From a bacterium (GTDB taxonomy: Bacteria > Pseudomonadota > Alphaproteobacteria > SP197), in assembly GCA_028821455.1 (NCBI GenBank), contig JAPPGE010000028.1, forward strand, positions 1 to 42,361: a DNA stretch of 42,361 nt. Direction: 5' to 3'. Positions 16,844 to 25,912 of the stretch are shown in pieces. Under the pieces are notes generated by a model, which worked only from the letters and a program-made list of their open reading frames with translations, ran no database searches and was not told the origin of the DNA. A program made the position numbers and the translations under genes. Numbering within the stretch: the stretch's first letter is position 1; every line of letters begins with the position of its first letter.

Positions 16844-17812
16844 ATGGTGCGCTTCACCATCGGTCGTATCCTCCTCGTGGTTCCGGTCCTGTTGGGGGTT
16901 TCCATCATCGTCTTCATGCTGGTCCAACTCGCACCCGGCGATGTCACCTCGACGCTGCTCGGGCCCATGGCGTCCGAGAACGCGAAGGAGGTGCTAAGGG
17001 CGGAGATGGGCCTCGACCGCCCGCTTCCGGTTCAGTACGGCAAGTGGCTGGCCGCCGTGTTGCAGGGCGATTTCGGCACGTCCTGGGTGCACAAGAGACC
17101 GGTATCAGAAATCATCTTTCCCAAGTTCGTGAACACCGCGCTGCTTGCCGGTTCGGCCGCTCTGATCGCGTACGTGCTCGGCTTCTCGTCCGGCGTGTTC
17201 ACTGCGGCCAAAGCGGGAACGCTCTTCGACCGAATCGTCACAGCGCTGATGCTCATCCTCGGCAGCATTCCGCTCTACTGGGGCGGTCTGGTCCTGGTCT
17301 TTCTCTTCGCCCTGACCTGGCGGTGGCTGCCGGCCACGGGCATGACGAAGACCATCGGCGGCGGCGGCGCGCTCGACGTGCTCACGCACCTTGTGCTGCC
17401 CGCTGTGGCCGCGTCTCTTCCCTCGGCGGCGCTCATCTCTCGCATCACGCGCGCCACCATGATCGAGACGCTCAGCCAGAATTACATCCGCGTTGCGCGC
17501 GCCAAGGGCATTCGCCGCGCGATCATCCTGCGCAAGCATGCGCTCCGAAACGCCTTGCCGCCCATCGTTACCGTGGGCGGCATGGAGCTTGGCTATCTGC
17601 TGGGTGGCATCGTTCTCATCGAGGTGGTGTTCGCGTGGCCCGGCCTGGGCTTCGTGGTCTACAACGCGATCATCGGGCGCGACCTGCCGACGGTTCAGGG
17701 CGCCGTGCTGATCCTGGCACTCGCCTTCGTCCTCATCAATCTGACCGTCGACGTGGTGAACGCCTATCTCGACCCGGCCACCCGCGCCGCTGAGGGAGGC
17801 GTCGACCGGTGA
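16844..17812 (+). CDS. ABC transporter permease, DppB/OppB type
   Basis: The 322-residue inner-membrane protein begins with a hydrophobic helix (RILLVVPVLLGVSIIVFMLV), then the conserved LAPGD and a long periplasmic stretch, then five more helices. The ATPase-contacting EAA-like loop is seen around NYIRVARAKGIRRAIILRKHALRNALPP (about 211-238). It is the first permease of the peptide-type importer. It starts at ATG 16844, 203 bases after the binding-protein gene, the gap holding the terminator-like hairpin. The next permease overlaps its stop by four bases. Confidence 0.92.
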   Translation: MVRFTIGRILLVVPVLLGVSIIVFMLVQLAPGDVTSTLLGPMASENAKEVLRAEMGLDRPLPVQYGKWLAAVLQGDFGTSWVHKRPVSEIIFPKFVNTALLAGSAALIAYVLGFSSGVFTAAKAGTLFDRIVTALMLILGSIPLYWGGLVLVFLFALTWRWLPATGMTKTIGGGGALDVLTHLVLPAVAASLPSAALISRITRATMIETLSQNYIRVARAKGIRRAIILRKHALRNALPPIVTVGGMELGYLLGGIVLIEVVFAWPGLGFVVYNAIIGRDLPTVQGAVLILALAFVLINLTVDVVNAYLDPATRAAEGGVDR

Positions 17813-18699
17813 CCGATGTGCCGCACCTGGGCCGGCCGCGCCGCGTTCCGGCGTTTCTCGAAACGTTCTGGGCGTCGATCGTGGTCTTTTCGCGGCACCG
17901 GGTCTCCTTCACCGCGCTCATCTTCCTGATCCTCGTCGCTCTCGTGAGCATCCTGGCGCCGGTGATCGCGCCCCACGACCCCTATGTGGACGTGGGTTGG
18001 CGCAACTCGCCACCCGGTGAGGACGGCCTCATCCTAGGCGCGGACGGCGACGGCCGGGACGTGCTTTCCCGCCTGATCTGGGGCGGGCGGATTTCGCTCC
18101 TCATGGGCGTGGTGCCGACGCTGGCCGCCATGCTGGCGAGCTTGCTCATCGGGGTCGTCGCCGCCTATTCCGGCCGCTGGGCCGATCAGGTCATCATGCG
18201 CGTGCTCGACATGTTCTTCGCCTTCCCCATCGTGCTGATGGCGACGGTCGTCGCCGGCATTCTCAAGCCGGGCCTGGCAACGGTGTGCATCGCCATATTC
18301 ATCGCGCTCATCCCGTACATATCGCGCCTCGTTCGCACGACCACGCTGACCGTCAAGAACGAGCCCTATGTGGAGGCGGCCCGCTCCGCAGGCGGGCGCG
18401 GATGGGAAATTCTTTCGCGCTACATCGTTCCCAACGTCATCGCGCCGGTCATCGTCTACACCACGACGTTGATGGGCTTCATGATCGTGCTGGGGTCGGC
18501 CCTGGGCTTCCTTGGATTCGGCGTGCAGCCGCCGGCCGCCGATTGGGGAACCATGGTGGAGGAAGGCCGCGTTGTGCTGCGCAAAGCGCCGCACGTCTCG
18601 ATGTTTCCCGGGATTGCCATCGTAAGCGTGGCGCTCGCCTTCGGCTTCATCGGCGACGGATTGAGGGATGCTCTCGATCCGAGAATGCGGGGGCGGTAG
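17809..18699 (+). CDS. ABC transporter permease, DppC/OppC type
   Basis: The 296-residue protein starts at GTG 17809, which overlaps the previous stop (GTGA) and has a gggagg site upstream. It has an N-terminal helix (VSFTALIFLILVALVSILAPVIAPHDPY), typical of DppC, then the conserved LGADGDGRDVLSRLIWGGRISL and four more helices. The EAA-like loop is around EPYVEAARSAGGRGWEILSRYIVPN (about 185-209). It pairs with the DppB-type protein to form the channel. Confidence 0.92.
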   Translation: MTDVPHLGRPRRVPAFLETFWASIVVFSRHRVSFTALIFLILVALVSILAPVIAPHDPYVDVGWRNSPPGEDGLILGADGDGRDVLSRLIWGGRISLLMGVVPTLAAMLASLLIGVVAAYSGRWADQVIMRVLDMFFAFPIVLMATVVAGILKPGLATVCIAIFIALIPYISRLVRTTTLTVKNEPYVEAARSAGGRGWEILSRYIVPNVIAPVIVYTTTLMGFMIVLGSALGFLGFGVQPPAADWGTMVEEGRVVLRKAPHVSMFPGIAIVSVALAFGFIGDGLRDALDPRMRGR

Positions 18700-18704
18700 G
18701 CGCC

Positions 18705-19703
18705 ATGACGCCCGCCATCGAACCGATCCTCCGGGTGGAGGACCTGCGCACCTATTTCAACCTGCGCACGGGCGTTCTGAAGGCGGTCGATGGCGTATCC
18801 TTCACGGTCGAGCCCGGCAAGGTCCTTTGCATCGTCGGCGAATCGGGATCCGGAAAGAGCGTTACGGCGCTGTCGATCCTCCGGCTCGTCGATGCCCCCG
18901 GCAGTATCGAGGGCGGCAGAATCCTCTACCGCGACACGGACCTCCTCGATCTCTCCGAAGCGCAAATGACCGACAGGATCCGGGGAGACCGGATCGCGAT
19001 GATCTTCCAGGACCCGATGACGTCGCTGAATCCGAGCTTCACCATCGGCGAGCAGATCGCGGAGGGCATCATTGCGCACCAGCGGGTGGGCGGAGACGAG
19101 GCCCGTATCAAGACCGTCGAACTCTTGCGCCTGGTTGGGATACCGCATGCCGAGGAGCGCTATCACGACTATCCGCATCACTTCAGCGGGGGAATGCGGC
19201 AACGCGTCTTGATCGCCGCGGCCATCGCAACCGAACCCGACGTGCTGATCGCCGATGAGCCGACGACCGCACTCGACGTGACGATTCAGGCTCAAATCCT
19301 GCGTCTGCTGGCCGATCTCCAGAGGGGCCTGAACAGCGCCATGATATTGATCACCCACGACCTTGGCGTGGTGGCGGCCATGGCCGACAAAGTGATGGTC
19401 ATGTACGCCGGGCGCGTGGTCGAGTACGCGGATGTCGAGACCCTGTTCAGCAACCCGCAGCATCCTTACACCAAGGGCCTGCTGGATTCGGTGCTCGGGC
19501 TCGACGCGCCCGCCGACGTCGAGCTTCATTCGATTCCCGGACTCCCGCCCGTCCCCGTCAACATGCCCGCCGGGTGCAGCTTTCGTCCGCGCTGCTCCCT
19601 GGCGCTCGATGTCTGTGCGCAATCGTTTCCGGAGTTGCGTGAGGCGGAGCCCGGGCACGAAGCGGCGTGCCACGCAGTCGACGCCGGCCTGGCGCGGTCA
19701 TGA
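18705..19703 (+). CDS. ABC transporter ATP-binding protein, DppD/OppD type
   Basis: The 332-residue ATPase has Walker A GESGSGKS (45-52), Q-loop in IFQDPMTSLNPSF, signature FSGGMRQRV, Walker B VLIADEPTTALD and H-loop ITHD. The C-terminal oligopeptide-transporter extension includes GCSFRPRCSLALDVC, a cysteine cluster that in relatives binds an iron-sulfur cluster. A longer in-frame reading back to 18285 only shadows dppC. ATG at 18705 follows that stop by five bases. It powers the importer together with the overlapping next gene. Confidence 0.93.
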   Translation: MTPAIEPILRVEDLRTYFNLRTGVLKAVDGVSFTVEPGKVLCIVGESGSGKSVTALSILRLVDAPGSIEGGRILYRDTDLLDLSEAQMTDRIRGDRIAMIFQDPMTSLNPSFTIGEQIAEGIIAHQRVGGDEARIKTVELLRLVGIPHAEERYHDYPHHFSGGMRQRVLIAAAIATEPDVLIADEPTTALDVTIQAQILRLLADLQRGLNSAMILITHDLGVVAAMADKVMVMYAGRVVEYADVETLFSNPQHPYTKGLLDSVLGLDAPADVELHSIPGLPPVPVNMPAGCSFRPRCSLALDVCAQSFPELREAEPGHEAACHAVDAGLARS

Positions 19704-20680
19704 GCGAGCCTCTCCTTCAGGTGCGCGGCCTCGCCAAGCACTTTCGCCTCAAGCCGCGCAAGCTGTTCGAGAAGCCGCCCGTGCTCAAGGCCGTGAACGG
19801 CATCGACTTCGATGTCGAGAAGGGCCAGACCCTGGGTCTGGTCGGCGAGTCCGGGTGCGGAAAGTCCACGACCGCGCGGCTGGTGCTGCGCCTGATCGAG
19901 CCGACCTCGGGCGAGGTAACCCTCGATGGCGTCGACATTCTGCGCAGCTCGCGAACGGCGCTCAGGGCGTTGCGGCGCGAGATGCAGCTCGTCTTCCAGG
20001 ACCCGATGTCCTCGCTCAACCCGCGCATGCCCGTGGGCGTCTCGATTGCGGAGTCGCTCCGGTTTCATCGCGTCGGCACCAGGGCCGAGCGTCATGACGA
20101 GGCGCGGCGCTATCTCGAGGTGGTGGGGCTTTCGCGGGACTATTTCGATCGCCTGCCGCATCAGTTCTCCGGCGGACAGGCGCAGCGTATCGGCATCGCG
20201 CGCGCCCTCGTGCTCCACCCGAAGTTGTTGATTCTGGACGAACCGGTCTCGGCCCTCGATGTCTCAATCCGCGCCCAGATTCTGAACCTGCTGATCGAAC
20301 TTCAGGCTGAGTTCGGTCTCACCTACGTGTTCATCTCCCACGACCTCTCGGTCGTCAAACGCGTGTGCAGCGTGACGGCCGTACTCTATCTCGGAAAGAT
20401 CGTGGAAATCGCCGAAAGCGCGCACCTCTACCGGGAACCGCTGCATCCATACACGCAGGCGCTTATACAGGCGATCCCCGTGGCGCAACCGGGTGCCAAG
20501 TCAGTGAGCGAGATGGGCGCGCTCCAGGGCGACGTTCCCAGTCCGATCAAGCCCCCCAAGGGCTGCGCGTTCCACACGCGCTGCCCGCACGCCATGGAGC
20601 GTTGCCGGCAGGAGCAACCCCCGCTACTCGGCGTAGGCTCTCGCCGCAAGGTCGCCTGCTTCCTGCACGAAGGCGCTTGA
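19700..20680 (+). CDS. ABC transporter ATP-binding protein, DppF/OppF type
   Basis: The 326-residue ATPase starts at ATG 19700, overlapping the previous stop (ATGA). Walker A is GESGCGKS (49-56); Q-loop LVFQDPMSSLNPR, signature FSGGQAQRIGIARAL, Walker B LLILDEPVSALD and H-loop ISHD all look intact. The C-terminal extension contains GCAFHTRCPHAMERC. The TGA stop ends one base before element copy C begins, with no intervening terminator, which marks the right edge of the cluster. Confidence 0.93.
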   Translation: MSEPLLQVRGLAKHFRLKPRKLFEKPPVLKAVNGIDFDVEKGQTLGLVGESGCGKSTTARLVLRLIEPTSGEVTLDGVDILRSSRTALRALRREMQLVFQDPMSSLNPRMPVGVSIAESLRFHRVGTRAERHDEARRYLEVVGLSRDYFDRLPHQFSGGQAQRIGIARALVLHPKLLILDEPVSALDVSIRAQILNLLIELQAEFGLTYVFISHDLSVVKRVCSVTAVLYLGKIVEIAESAHLYREPLHPYTQALIQAIPVAQPGAKSVSEMGALQGDVPSPIKPPKGCAFHTRCPHAMERCRQEQPPLLGVGSRRKVACFLHEGA

Positions 20681-20681
20681 C

Positions 20682-20755
20682 GCCCAACAATGGCGTCAAA
20701 TCATAACATTGGAACAAATCTGCCCGCCTCAAGCCCGATAAAGGTCCGCCTAAAG
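20682..20755 (+). repeat. Solo right end of the decayed insertion element (copy C)
   Basis: Bases 20682-20747 align without gaps to 95-160 (copy A) and 10734-10799 (copy B), all starting gcccaacaatg and ending at the terminal repeat. Outside the terminal repeat, cgcctaaagg (to about 20757) resembles the outer left end of copy B in inverse. The coding part and left half are absent; the ABC ATPase stop replaces them. Copy C is in the same orientation as copies A and B. Confidence 0.7.
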
Positions 20756-20784
20756 GTGCCAGGATAGACCTATCCTGCTCACCT
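20756..20784 (+). terminator. Possible weak hairpin terminator after the ABC operon
   Basis: AGGATA and TATCCT pair around gacc, and GGTG/CACC can extend the stem with small internal loops. No T-run follows, so intrinsic termination is doubtful. The remaining bases to 20893 show nothing else I can name. Confidence 0.25.
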
Positions 20785-20893
20785 CGGCTTACTCCGACGG
20801 CAGGCCGGGTGTGGACGGATTCCCGGGCGCGAACACTTCTGGCATGAGGTTGCGTAATGGGGTACCTGATGATGCGTCAGATCGGGGATCACC

Positions 20894-21088
20894 ATGAGCG
20901 TCGAACCACCTGAAGTCGTGGAAACCGACAACCCGAAGGTCTGGTGCGATGGCGGAGGGGTTCTGGGACACCCCCGGGTCTACTACGACCTCAGCGCCCA
21001 CGGCGCGGTCGACTGCGGCTACTGCGACAGGCGATTCGTCTGGTTGGGCTACAAGGGCGCGGACGGGCGCTCCGGGTCTTCCGAATGA
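20894..21088 (+). CDS. zf-CHCC zinc-finger mini-protein
   Basis: The 64-residue protein has the zf-CHCC pattern: a Cys in KVWCDGGG (C18), a His in LGHPRVYYDL (H26), and the CGYC pair (C41, C44) before DRRFVW. The fold is shared with the mitochondrial complex I accessory subunit NDUFS6 and is widespread in alphaproteobacteria, where the protein is probably a small zinc-binding factor. Its exact role is not established. A ggggat site precedes ATG at 20894. It sits 34 bases before polA and is likely part of the core genome. Confidence 0.85.
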   Translation: MSVEPPEVVETDNPKVWCDGGGVLGHPRVYYDLSAHGAVDCGYCDRRFVWLGYKGADGRSGSSE

Positions 21089-21122
21089 CGCCGTACCGCG
21101 GCAGGGGTGAGGTGTAAGCGCC

Positions 21123-23825
21123 ATGACGTCGTGCCGGCACGTGTTCCTCATCGATGCCTCGGGATTCATCTTCCGTGCTTTCCACGCCCTGCCGGCCATG
21201 CATCGGTCGGACGGGACGCCGGTCAATGCGGTCAGGGGTTTCTGCAACATGATCATGAAGGTGATTGGCGACACGGACGCCGATCACATTGCCTGCGTCT
21301 TCGATTACAGTTCCCGGAGCTTTCGCAACGACATCTACGATCTCTACAAGGCTCATCGGCCGGAGACGCCCGAAGACCTCGTGCCCCAGTTCCCGCTGAT
21401 CAGGGAGGCAGCCAGGGCCTTCAATCTTCCGGTGGTGGAGAAGGAGGGCTACGAGGCTGACGACATCATCGCCACCTACGCCCGCATCGCCAGCGAAGCC
21501 GGCGCCAGGACCACCATCGTGTCGTCGGACAAGGACCTCATGCAGTTGGTGACGGATCAGGTGACCATGCAGGACGGGATGAAGGACCGGACCATCGGTG
21601 CAGAGGAGGTCGTGGAAAAGTTCGGTGTTCTCCCCGACAGGGTGATCGACGTTCAGGCACTGGCCGGCGATTCGGTGGACAACGTGCCAGGCGTGCCCGG
21701 TATCGGGGTCAAGACCGCGGCCACGCTCATCAACGAGTACGGTGACCTGGAGTCCCTTCTCGAGCGGGCCCACGAAATCAGGCAACCCAAGCGGCGCGAG
21801 AATCTGCTGGAACACGCCGATGATGCACGGATGTCCCTGAGACTCGTGACGCTCGATCGCCACGTACCCCATTTGACGCCCCTCGAGGAACTCGCCCGAC
21901 AGGAGCCGGATGCCGACACCCTCATGGCGTTCCTGCAGTCCCAGGACTTCCGGACACTGGTCACCAGGGCCGCGGTCTGGATGGGCCAGAGAGCAGACAC
22001 CGTGGTGCCGGAGACGCCGGACACAATTGCCTACGAACTTGTCCAGGACGTGGCGGACCTCGAACGCTGGGTGGCCGAAGCAACACTCCAGGGCTTCGTG
22101 GCCATCGATACGGAAACCACGGGCCTCGATGCCATGTCCGCCGATCTTGTCGGCATCTCGCTTTCCACGCGCCCCGGCGCCGGCTGTTACATTCCGCTGG
22201 CTCACAGATCCCCCGAACTGATGCTCGAGACACCACGTCAGATTGCGCCCGGGACGGTGCGCGAGGTGCTGGCGCCGTTGCTTGCGGACCCTGCAGTGCT
22301 CAAGGTCGGTCACAACATCAAGTACGACTGTCACATGCTTGCCCGCGCCGGCATGCCGGTTCATCCGGTGGATGACACGATGCTGCTGTCATGGTGCCTG
22401 GACGCCGGCCGGCACCGGCATTCCATCGACGTCCTCGCTTCAAAGCATCTCGATCGCCAGGTGATCTCCTTCAAGGAGGTGGCCGGCCGGGGCAAGTCCC
22501 AGGTGACCTTCGATCTGGTTCCCCTTGACCGGGCCCGCGACTATGCGGCGGAGGACGCCGATGTGACACTGGGCCTGTGGCATCGCTTGAGGCCGCGCCT
22601 CGTCCCGGAGCGCATCACGAGGATCTACGAGACCGTCGAACGGCCGCTGATTCCCGTCCTCGCCGCCATGGAGCGTGCCGGGATCAAGGTGGACCGGGAG
22701 CAACTGGAACGTCTCTCGGGCGAATTCGGCCGGCGCATACGGGATCTGGAAGGCGAGATCCACGCCCTTGCGGGAAGGCCCTTCACCATCGGTTCGCCGA
22801 AACAGCTGGGCGAGATCCTGTTCGACGAGATGGGTCTCGCCGATGGCAGGAAACGCTCCACGGGCGCCGACGTTCTCGAGGGACTTGCGGCCCAAGGCCA
22901 CGAGTTGCCTGCCCGGGTTCTCGCGTGGCGCCAGCTGTCGAAACTGAAGAGCACCTACACCGATACGCTCGTCGAGCAGATCAATCCGGCCACGGAGCGG
23001 GTCCACACGTCGTTTTCCATGGCGGCCGCTCCCACCGGACGCCTCGCCTCCACGGATCCCAATCTGCAGAACATTCCGATTAGAACCGAGGAAGGGCGCC
23101 GCATTCGCAGCGCCTTCGTTGCGGAACCGGGTCATCTCCTGATGTCGGCGGACTATTCCCAGATCGAACTGCGCCTGCTGGCCCACATCGCCGACATCGC
23201 GTCGCTCAAGCAGGCCTTCCACGACGGCATCGACATTCACGCCATGACCGCAAGCGAGGTGTTCCATGTGCCGCTGGAGACCATGGATCCGCTCACCCGA
23301 CGCAACGCCAAGGCCATCAACTTCGGCATCATCTACGGTATCAGCGCCTTCGGACTGGCCCGTCAGCTCTCCATCGGCCGCGATGAGGCCAGGAACTACA
23401 TTGACGCCTACTTCGAGCGCTATCCCGGCATTCGTGGCTACATGGACCGCACCATCGCCGAAGCCCGCACGTCTGGCCATGTCACGACGCTGTTTGGCAG
23501 AAGATGCCATCTTCCCGAAATCACGAGTTCCAAGGGACCGGTCCGTGCCTACAACGAGCGGGCGGCCATCAATGCTCCGCTCCAGGGATCGGCTGCCGAT
23601 GTCATCAAGCGCGCCATGATACGCATTCCCGGTGCCCTGGAAGCAAAGGGTCTGAAAGCGCGCATGCTCCTGCAGGTCCACGACGAACTGCTCTTCGAGG
23701 TGCCTGAGGACGAGACGACGGCGACCTCGCAATGCGTCCGCGGAGTTATGGAAGACGCGGCTCACCTCGATGTGCCCCTGACGGTGGATGTCGGCCTGGG
23801 CGCCGACTGGAACGCCGCGCATTAG
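21123..23825 (+). CDS. polA: DNA polymerase I
   Basis: The 900-residue protein has all three domains. The 5'-nuclease domain (about 1-290) shows FIFRAFHAL, the metal ligands in YEADDIIATYA and SSDKDLMQL, and GVPGIGVKTA. The 3'-5' exonuclease (about 310-510) has AIDTETTGL, VGHNIKYDCHML and YAAEDADVT, so proofreading looks intact. The polymerase part has motif A (SADYSQIELRLLAHIAD), motif B (RRNAKAINFGIIYGISAFG) and motif C (LLQVHDELLFEV). It fills gaps in repair and removes RNA primers. ATG at 21123 gives the standard N-terminus. Confidence 0.97.
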   Translation: MTSCRHVFLIDASGFIFRAFHALPAMHRSDGTPVNAVRGFCNMIMKVIGDTDADHIACVFDYSSRSFRNDIYDLYKAHRPETPEDLVPQFPLIREAARAFNLPVVEKEGYEADDIIATYARIASEAGARTTIVSSDKDLMQLVTDQVTMQDGMKDRTIGAEEVVEKFGVLPDRVIDVQALAGDSVDNVPGVPGIGVKTAATLINEYGDLESLLERAHEIRQPKRRENLLEHADDARMSLRLVTLDRHVPHLTPLEELARQEPDADTLMAFLQSQDFRTLVTRAAVWMGQRADTVVPETPDTIAYELVQDVADLERWVAEATLQGFVAIDTETTGLDAMSADLVGISLSTRPGAGCYIPLAHRSPELMLETPRQIAPGTVREVLAPLLADPAVLKVGHNIKYDCHMLARAGMPVHPVDDTMLLSWCLDAGRHRHSIDVLASKHLDRQVISFKEVAGRGKSQVTFDLVPLDRARDYAAEDADVTLGLWHRLRPRLVPERITRIYETVERPLIPVLAAMERAGIKVDREQLERLSGEFGRRIRDLEGEIHALAGRPFTIGSPKQLGEILFDEMGLADGRKRSTGADVLEGLAAQGHELPARVLAWRQLSKLKSTYTDTLVEQINPATERVHTSFSMAAAPTGRLASTDPNLQNIPIRTEEGRRIRSAFVAEPGHLLMSADYSQIELRLLAHIADIASLKQAFHDGIDIHAMTASEVFHVPLETMDPLTRRNAKAINFGIIYGISAFGLARQLSIGRDEARNYIDAYFERYPGIRGYMDRTIAEARTSGHVTTLFGRRCHLPEITSSKGPVRAYNERAAINAPLQGSAADVIKRAMIRIPGALEAKGLKARMLLQVHDELLFEVPEDETTATSQCVRGVMEDAAHLDVPLTVDVGLGADWNAAH

Positions 23826-23870
23826 GAGCCGGGCCGATCCTGCAGTGAGGCACGGCGGCCGGACGGCCGG

Positions 23871-24692
23871 ATGATGCACAGCGAAACCGCTTTCCTCATC
23901 AACACACTGTCCTTCCTTGTCTGGGGAGGGCTGGTCATGTGGATGTGCGCGGGCTTCACGATGATCGAGGCCGGATCGGTGCGCACCCGAAACGCGTCGG
24001 TGACCTGCCTCAAGAACATCGGACTGTGTTCCATTGCCGTTCTCACTTACTACCTGGTGGGCTTCAATCTCATGTTCGTTGACGTTGAGCCCGGCGGTTG
24101 GATCGGCGCGCTGACGTTGTTTCAGGGTTCGACCCCTGCCGAGCGCCAGTTGCTGCAGGGCCACGAGGAGGCTCTGGACACGGTGGTGGCAACGGGCCAT
24201 GCCTCGATGTCAAGGTGGTTGTTCGGCATGGTCTTCGTTGCCTCGTCGGCGTCGATCGTCTCGGGCACGCTTGCCGAGCGCGTGAAGCTGTGGCCGTTCT
24301 TCCTCTTCATCGTGGTCCTCACAGGCGTCATCTATCCCGTCGTCGGTGCCTGGGCATGGGGTGGTGGCTGGCTCGCAGAACTGGGATTCCACGACTACGC
24401 CGGCTCGACGGTGGTGCACGCGACGGGTGGCTGGGCAGCGCTGGCGGGGGTGCTGATCGTCGGCGCCCGGTCCGGCAAGTTCCGGGAAGACGGTACGGTC
24501 AGATCGACGCCGCCGGCGAACATTCCGGCAGTGACACTCGGCGTCTTCTTCATCTGGCTGGGATTTCTGGGTTTCAACGGCGCCTCGCAGCTGGCCTTCG
24601 GCAGCACCTTCGATGCGCTCGCCGTTACCAACGTTCTGGTCAACACCAATCTCGCACCCGTGGTGCTGGACGAATTCCATAACATGTTGTAA
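23871..24692 (+). pseudogene. Ammonium transporter (Amt), truncated after about 262 residues
   Basis: The frame encodes an Amt-type channel from its N-terminal helix (FLINTLSFLVWGGLVMWMCAGFTMIEAG) through KNIGLCSIAVLTYYLVGFN, the phenylalanine-gate/His region DYAGSTVVHATGGWAALAGV and FFIWLGFLGFNGASQ to VNTNLAP. Family members continue for some 150 more residues with further helices and the second conserved His; here the frame instead runs into VVLDEFHNML and stops. The break at about 24656-24660 coincides with the start of an integrase-bearing region. The missing half is not in the window. The protein should not form a working channel. Confidence 0.82.
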
Positions 24693-24784
24693 TAACGACG
24701 GTTTCTCTCTCGTGTTTCAACGCCAGGAACGCGGCAACATGGCGTTTCCGTGCCCCCGGTGCAACTGCGAAGGGAGAGAAAATC
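24656..24784. other. Probable island junction inside amt
   Basis: Amt homology ends at about 24656, and the sequence from there to the first integrase has no coding relation to it. It contains an 8-base palindrome (aacatgtt at 24681-24688) and a 7-base inverted repeat (aacgcca at 24719-24725, tggcgtt nearby at about 24740-24746). Either could belong to an attachment site, but no second copy for comparison is in the window. A ggagagaaaatc stretch just before 24785 supplies the integrase ribosome site. Confidence 0.45.
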
Positions 24785-25909
24785 ATGGCGGCAATCCGTC
24801 TCACGCAACATCGCGTCGACACCCTGAAGCCTGACAGAAAGGCCCGAGACATCCGCGACAGGGACCTCAGGGGTTTCGGCGTCAGGATCCTGCCCTCGGG
24901 CCTCAAGCGGTATTTTCTCCACAGTCAGGTCGACGGCCGGCGCATCTGGCACACCATCGGCGATGCCAGAGTCATCAGCCTGGAGACCGCCCGTTCGAAA
25001 GCCGGCGCCATGCTGGCGTCGAGGATCAACGGCGACCAGGCCGGACCCGTCGCTCCGGTCCTCTTCGAGACCGTGGCCGAGGAGGTCTTCCGGCGCTACG
25101 GGCGCCACTGGAAGCCGCTCACCCGAAGGGTCAATCTCGGATACTACCGAAACCAGATCCGGCCCTGGTTCAAGGGGAGGGCGATTGCCGACGTCACGCG
25201 CCTCGATGTTCAGGAGTGGTTTGCGTCCCTTCACAAGACACCGGTGGCCGCGGACCGCTCGGCACCGGTTCTCTCGGTCATCATGCGTCAGGCCGAGGTC
25301 TACGGCTACCGTGCGCAAGGCTCCAATCCCTGCAGAGGCATCAGGCGCTACCGCAGGCGTGGCCGGGAACGGTTCCTGACGAATGACGAGATTCGAAGGT
25401 TGAGCCTGGCCCTCGACAGGCATCGCCACAGCCATCCTCTTCACGCATCAATCATACGGCTTCTTCTGCTGACCGGGTGCAGGAGATCGGAGATTCTCAC
25501 ACTCAAGTGGCCCGAGTACCGCGAGGGCAATCTGCATCTTCGCGACTCCAAGACCGGACCGCGCACGGTATGGCTTTCCTCCCCCGCGCGTCGCATCCTC
25601 GATGGCCTGCCGCGATCAGGTCCATGGGTCTTTCCTGCTCCCCACAGGAACAGCTACCTTTCTAGACAGTCGCTTCAATGGTTCTGGCAACACGTACGTG
25701 ACGATGCCGGCATCGCGGATGTCCGTCTTCACGATCTGCGTCACACTTATGCGTCCGTGGCTCTCGCCCATGGCGAGACGATTCTCACGATCGGCAGGCT
25801 TCTCGGCCACAACGATCCGATGACCACCCTGAAGTACACGCATCTTGCCGATGCGACGGTCCACGAGGCGGCCGAAGCCCTGGCGCCCATCCTCGGCGGC
25901 GAGGGCTGA
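24785..25909 (+). CDS. Tyrosine-type site-specific recombinase (integrase 1)
   Basis: The 374-residue protein has a DUF4102-like N-terminal arm-binding region (TLKPDRKARDIRDRDLRGFGVR), a core-binding domain (about 90-190) and a complete catalytic domain: R233 (TGCRRSE), K256 (DSKTG), H316-x-x-R319 (HDLRH), H342 (LGHND) and Y351 (KYTH). It should catalyse integration and excision of a mobile island. It begins 92 bases after the truncated amt frame and is followed by a second integrase after three bases, so the two are co-translated. Confidence 0.92.
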   Translation: MAAIRLTQHRVDTLKPDRKARDIRDRDLRGFGVRILPSGLKRYFLHSQVDGRRIWHTIGDARVISLETARSKAGAMLASRINGDQAGPVAPVLFETVAEEVFRRYGRHWKPLTRRVNLGYYRNQIRPWFKGRAIADVTRLDVQEWFASLHKTPVAADRSAPVLSVIMRQAEVYGYRAQGSNPCRGIRRYRRRGRERFLTNDEIRRLSLALDRHRHSHPLHASIIRLLLLTGCRRSEILTLKWPEYREGNLHLRDSKTGPRTVWLSSPARRILDGLPRSGPWVFPAPHRNSYLSRQSLQWFWQHVRDDAGIADVRLHDLRHTYASVALAHGETILTIGRLLGHNDPMTTLKYTHLADATVHEAAEALAPILGGEG

Positions 25910-25912
25910 GCC

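Noticed and set aside
18285..18704. N-terminal extension of the DppD-type ATPase
   Set aside because: The extra 140 codons shadow the permease gene; ATG 18705 gives the standard family N-terminus.
22440..24200. 586-codon minus-strand frame across the end of polA and the start of amt
   Set aside because: It spans two well-identified plus-strand genes and has no recognisable domain.
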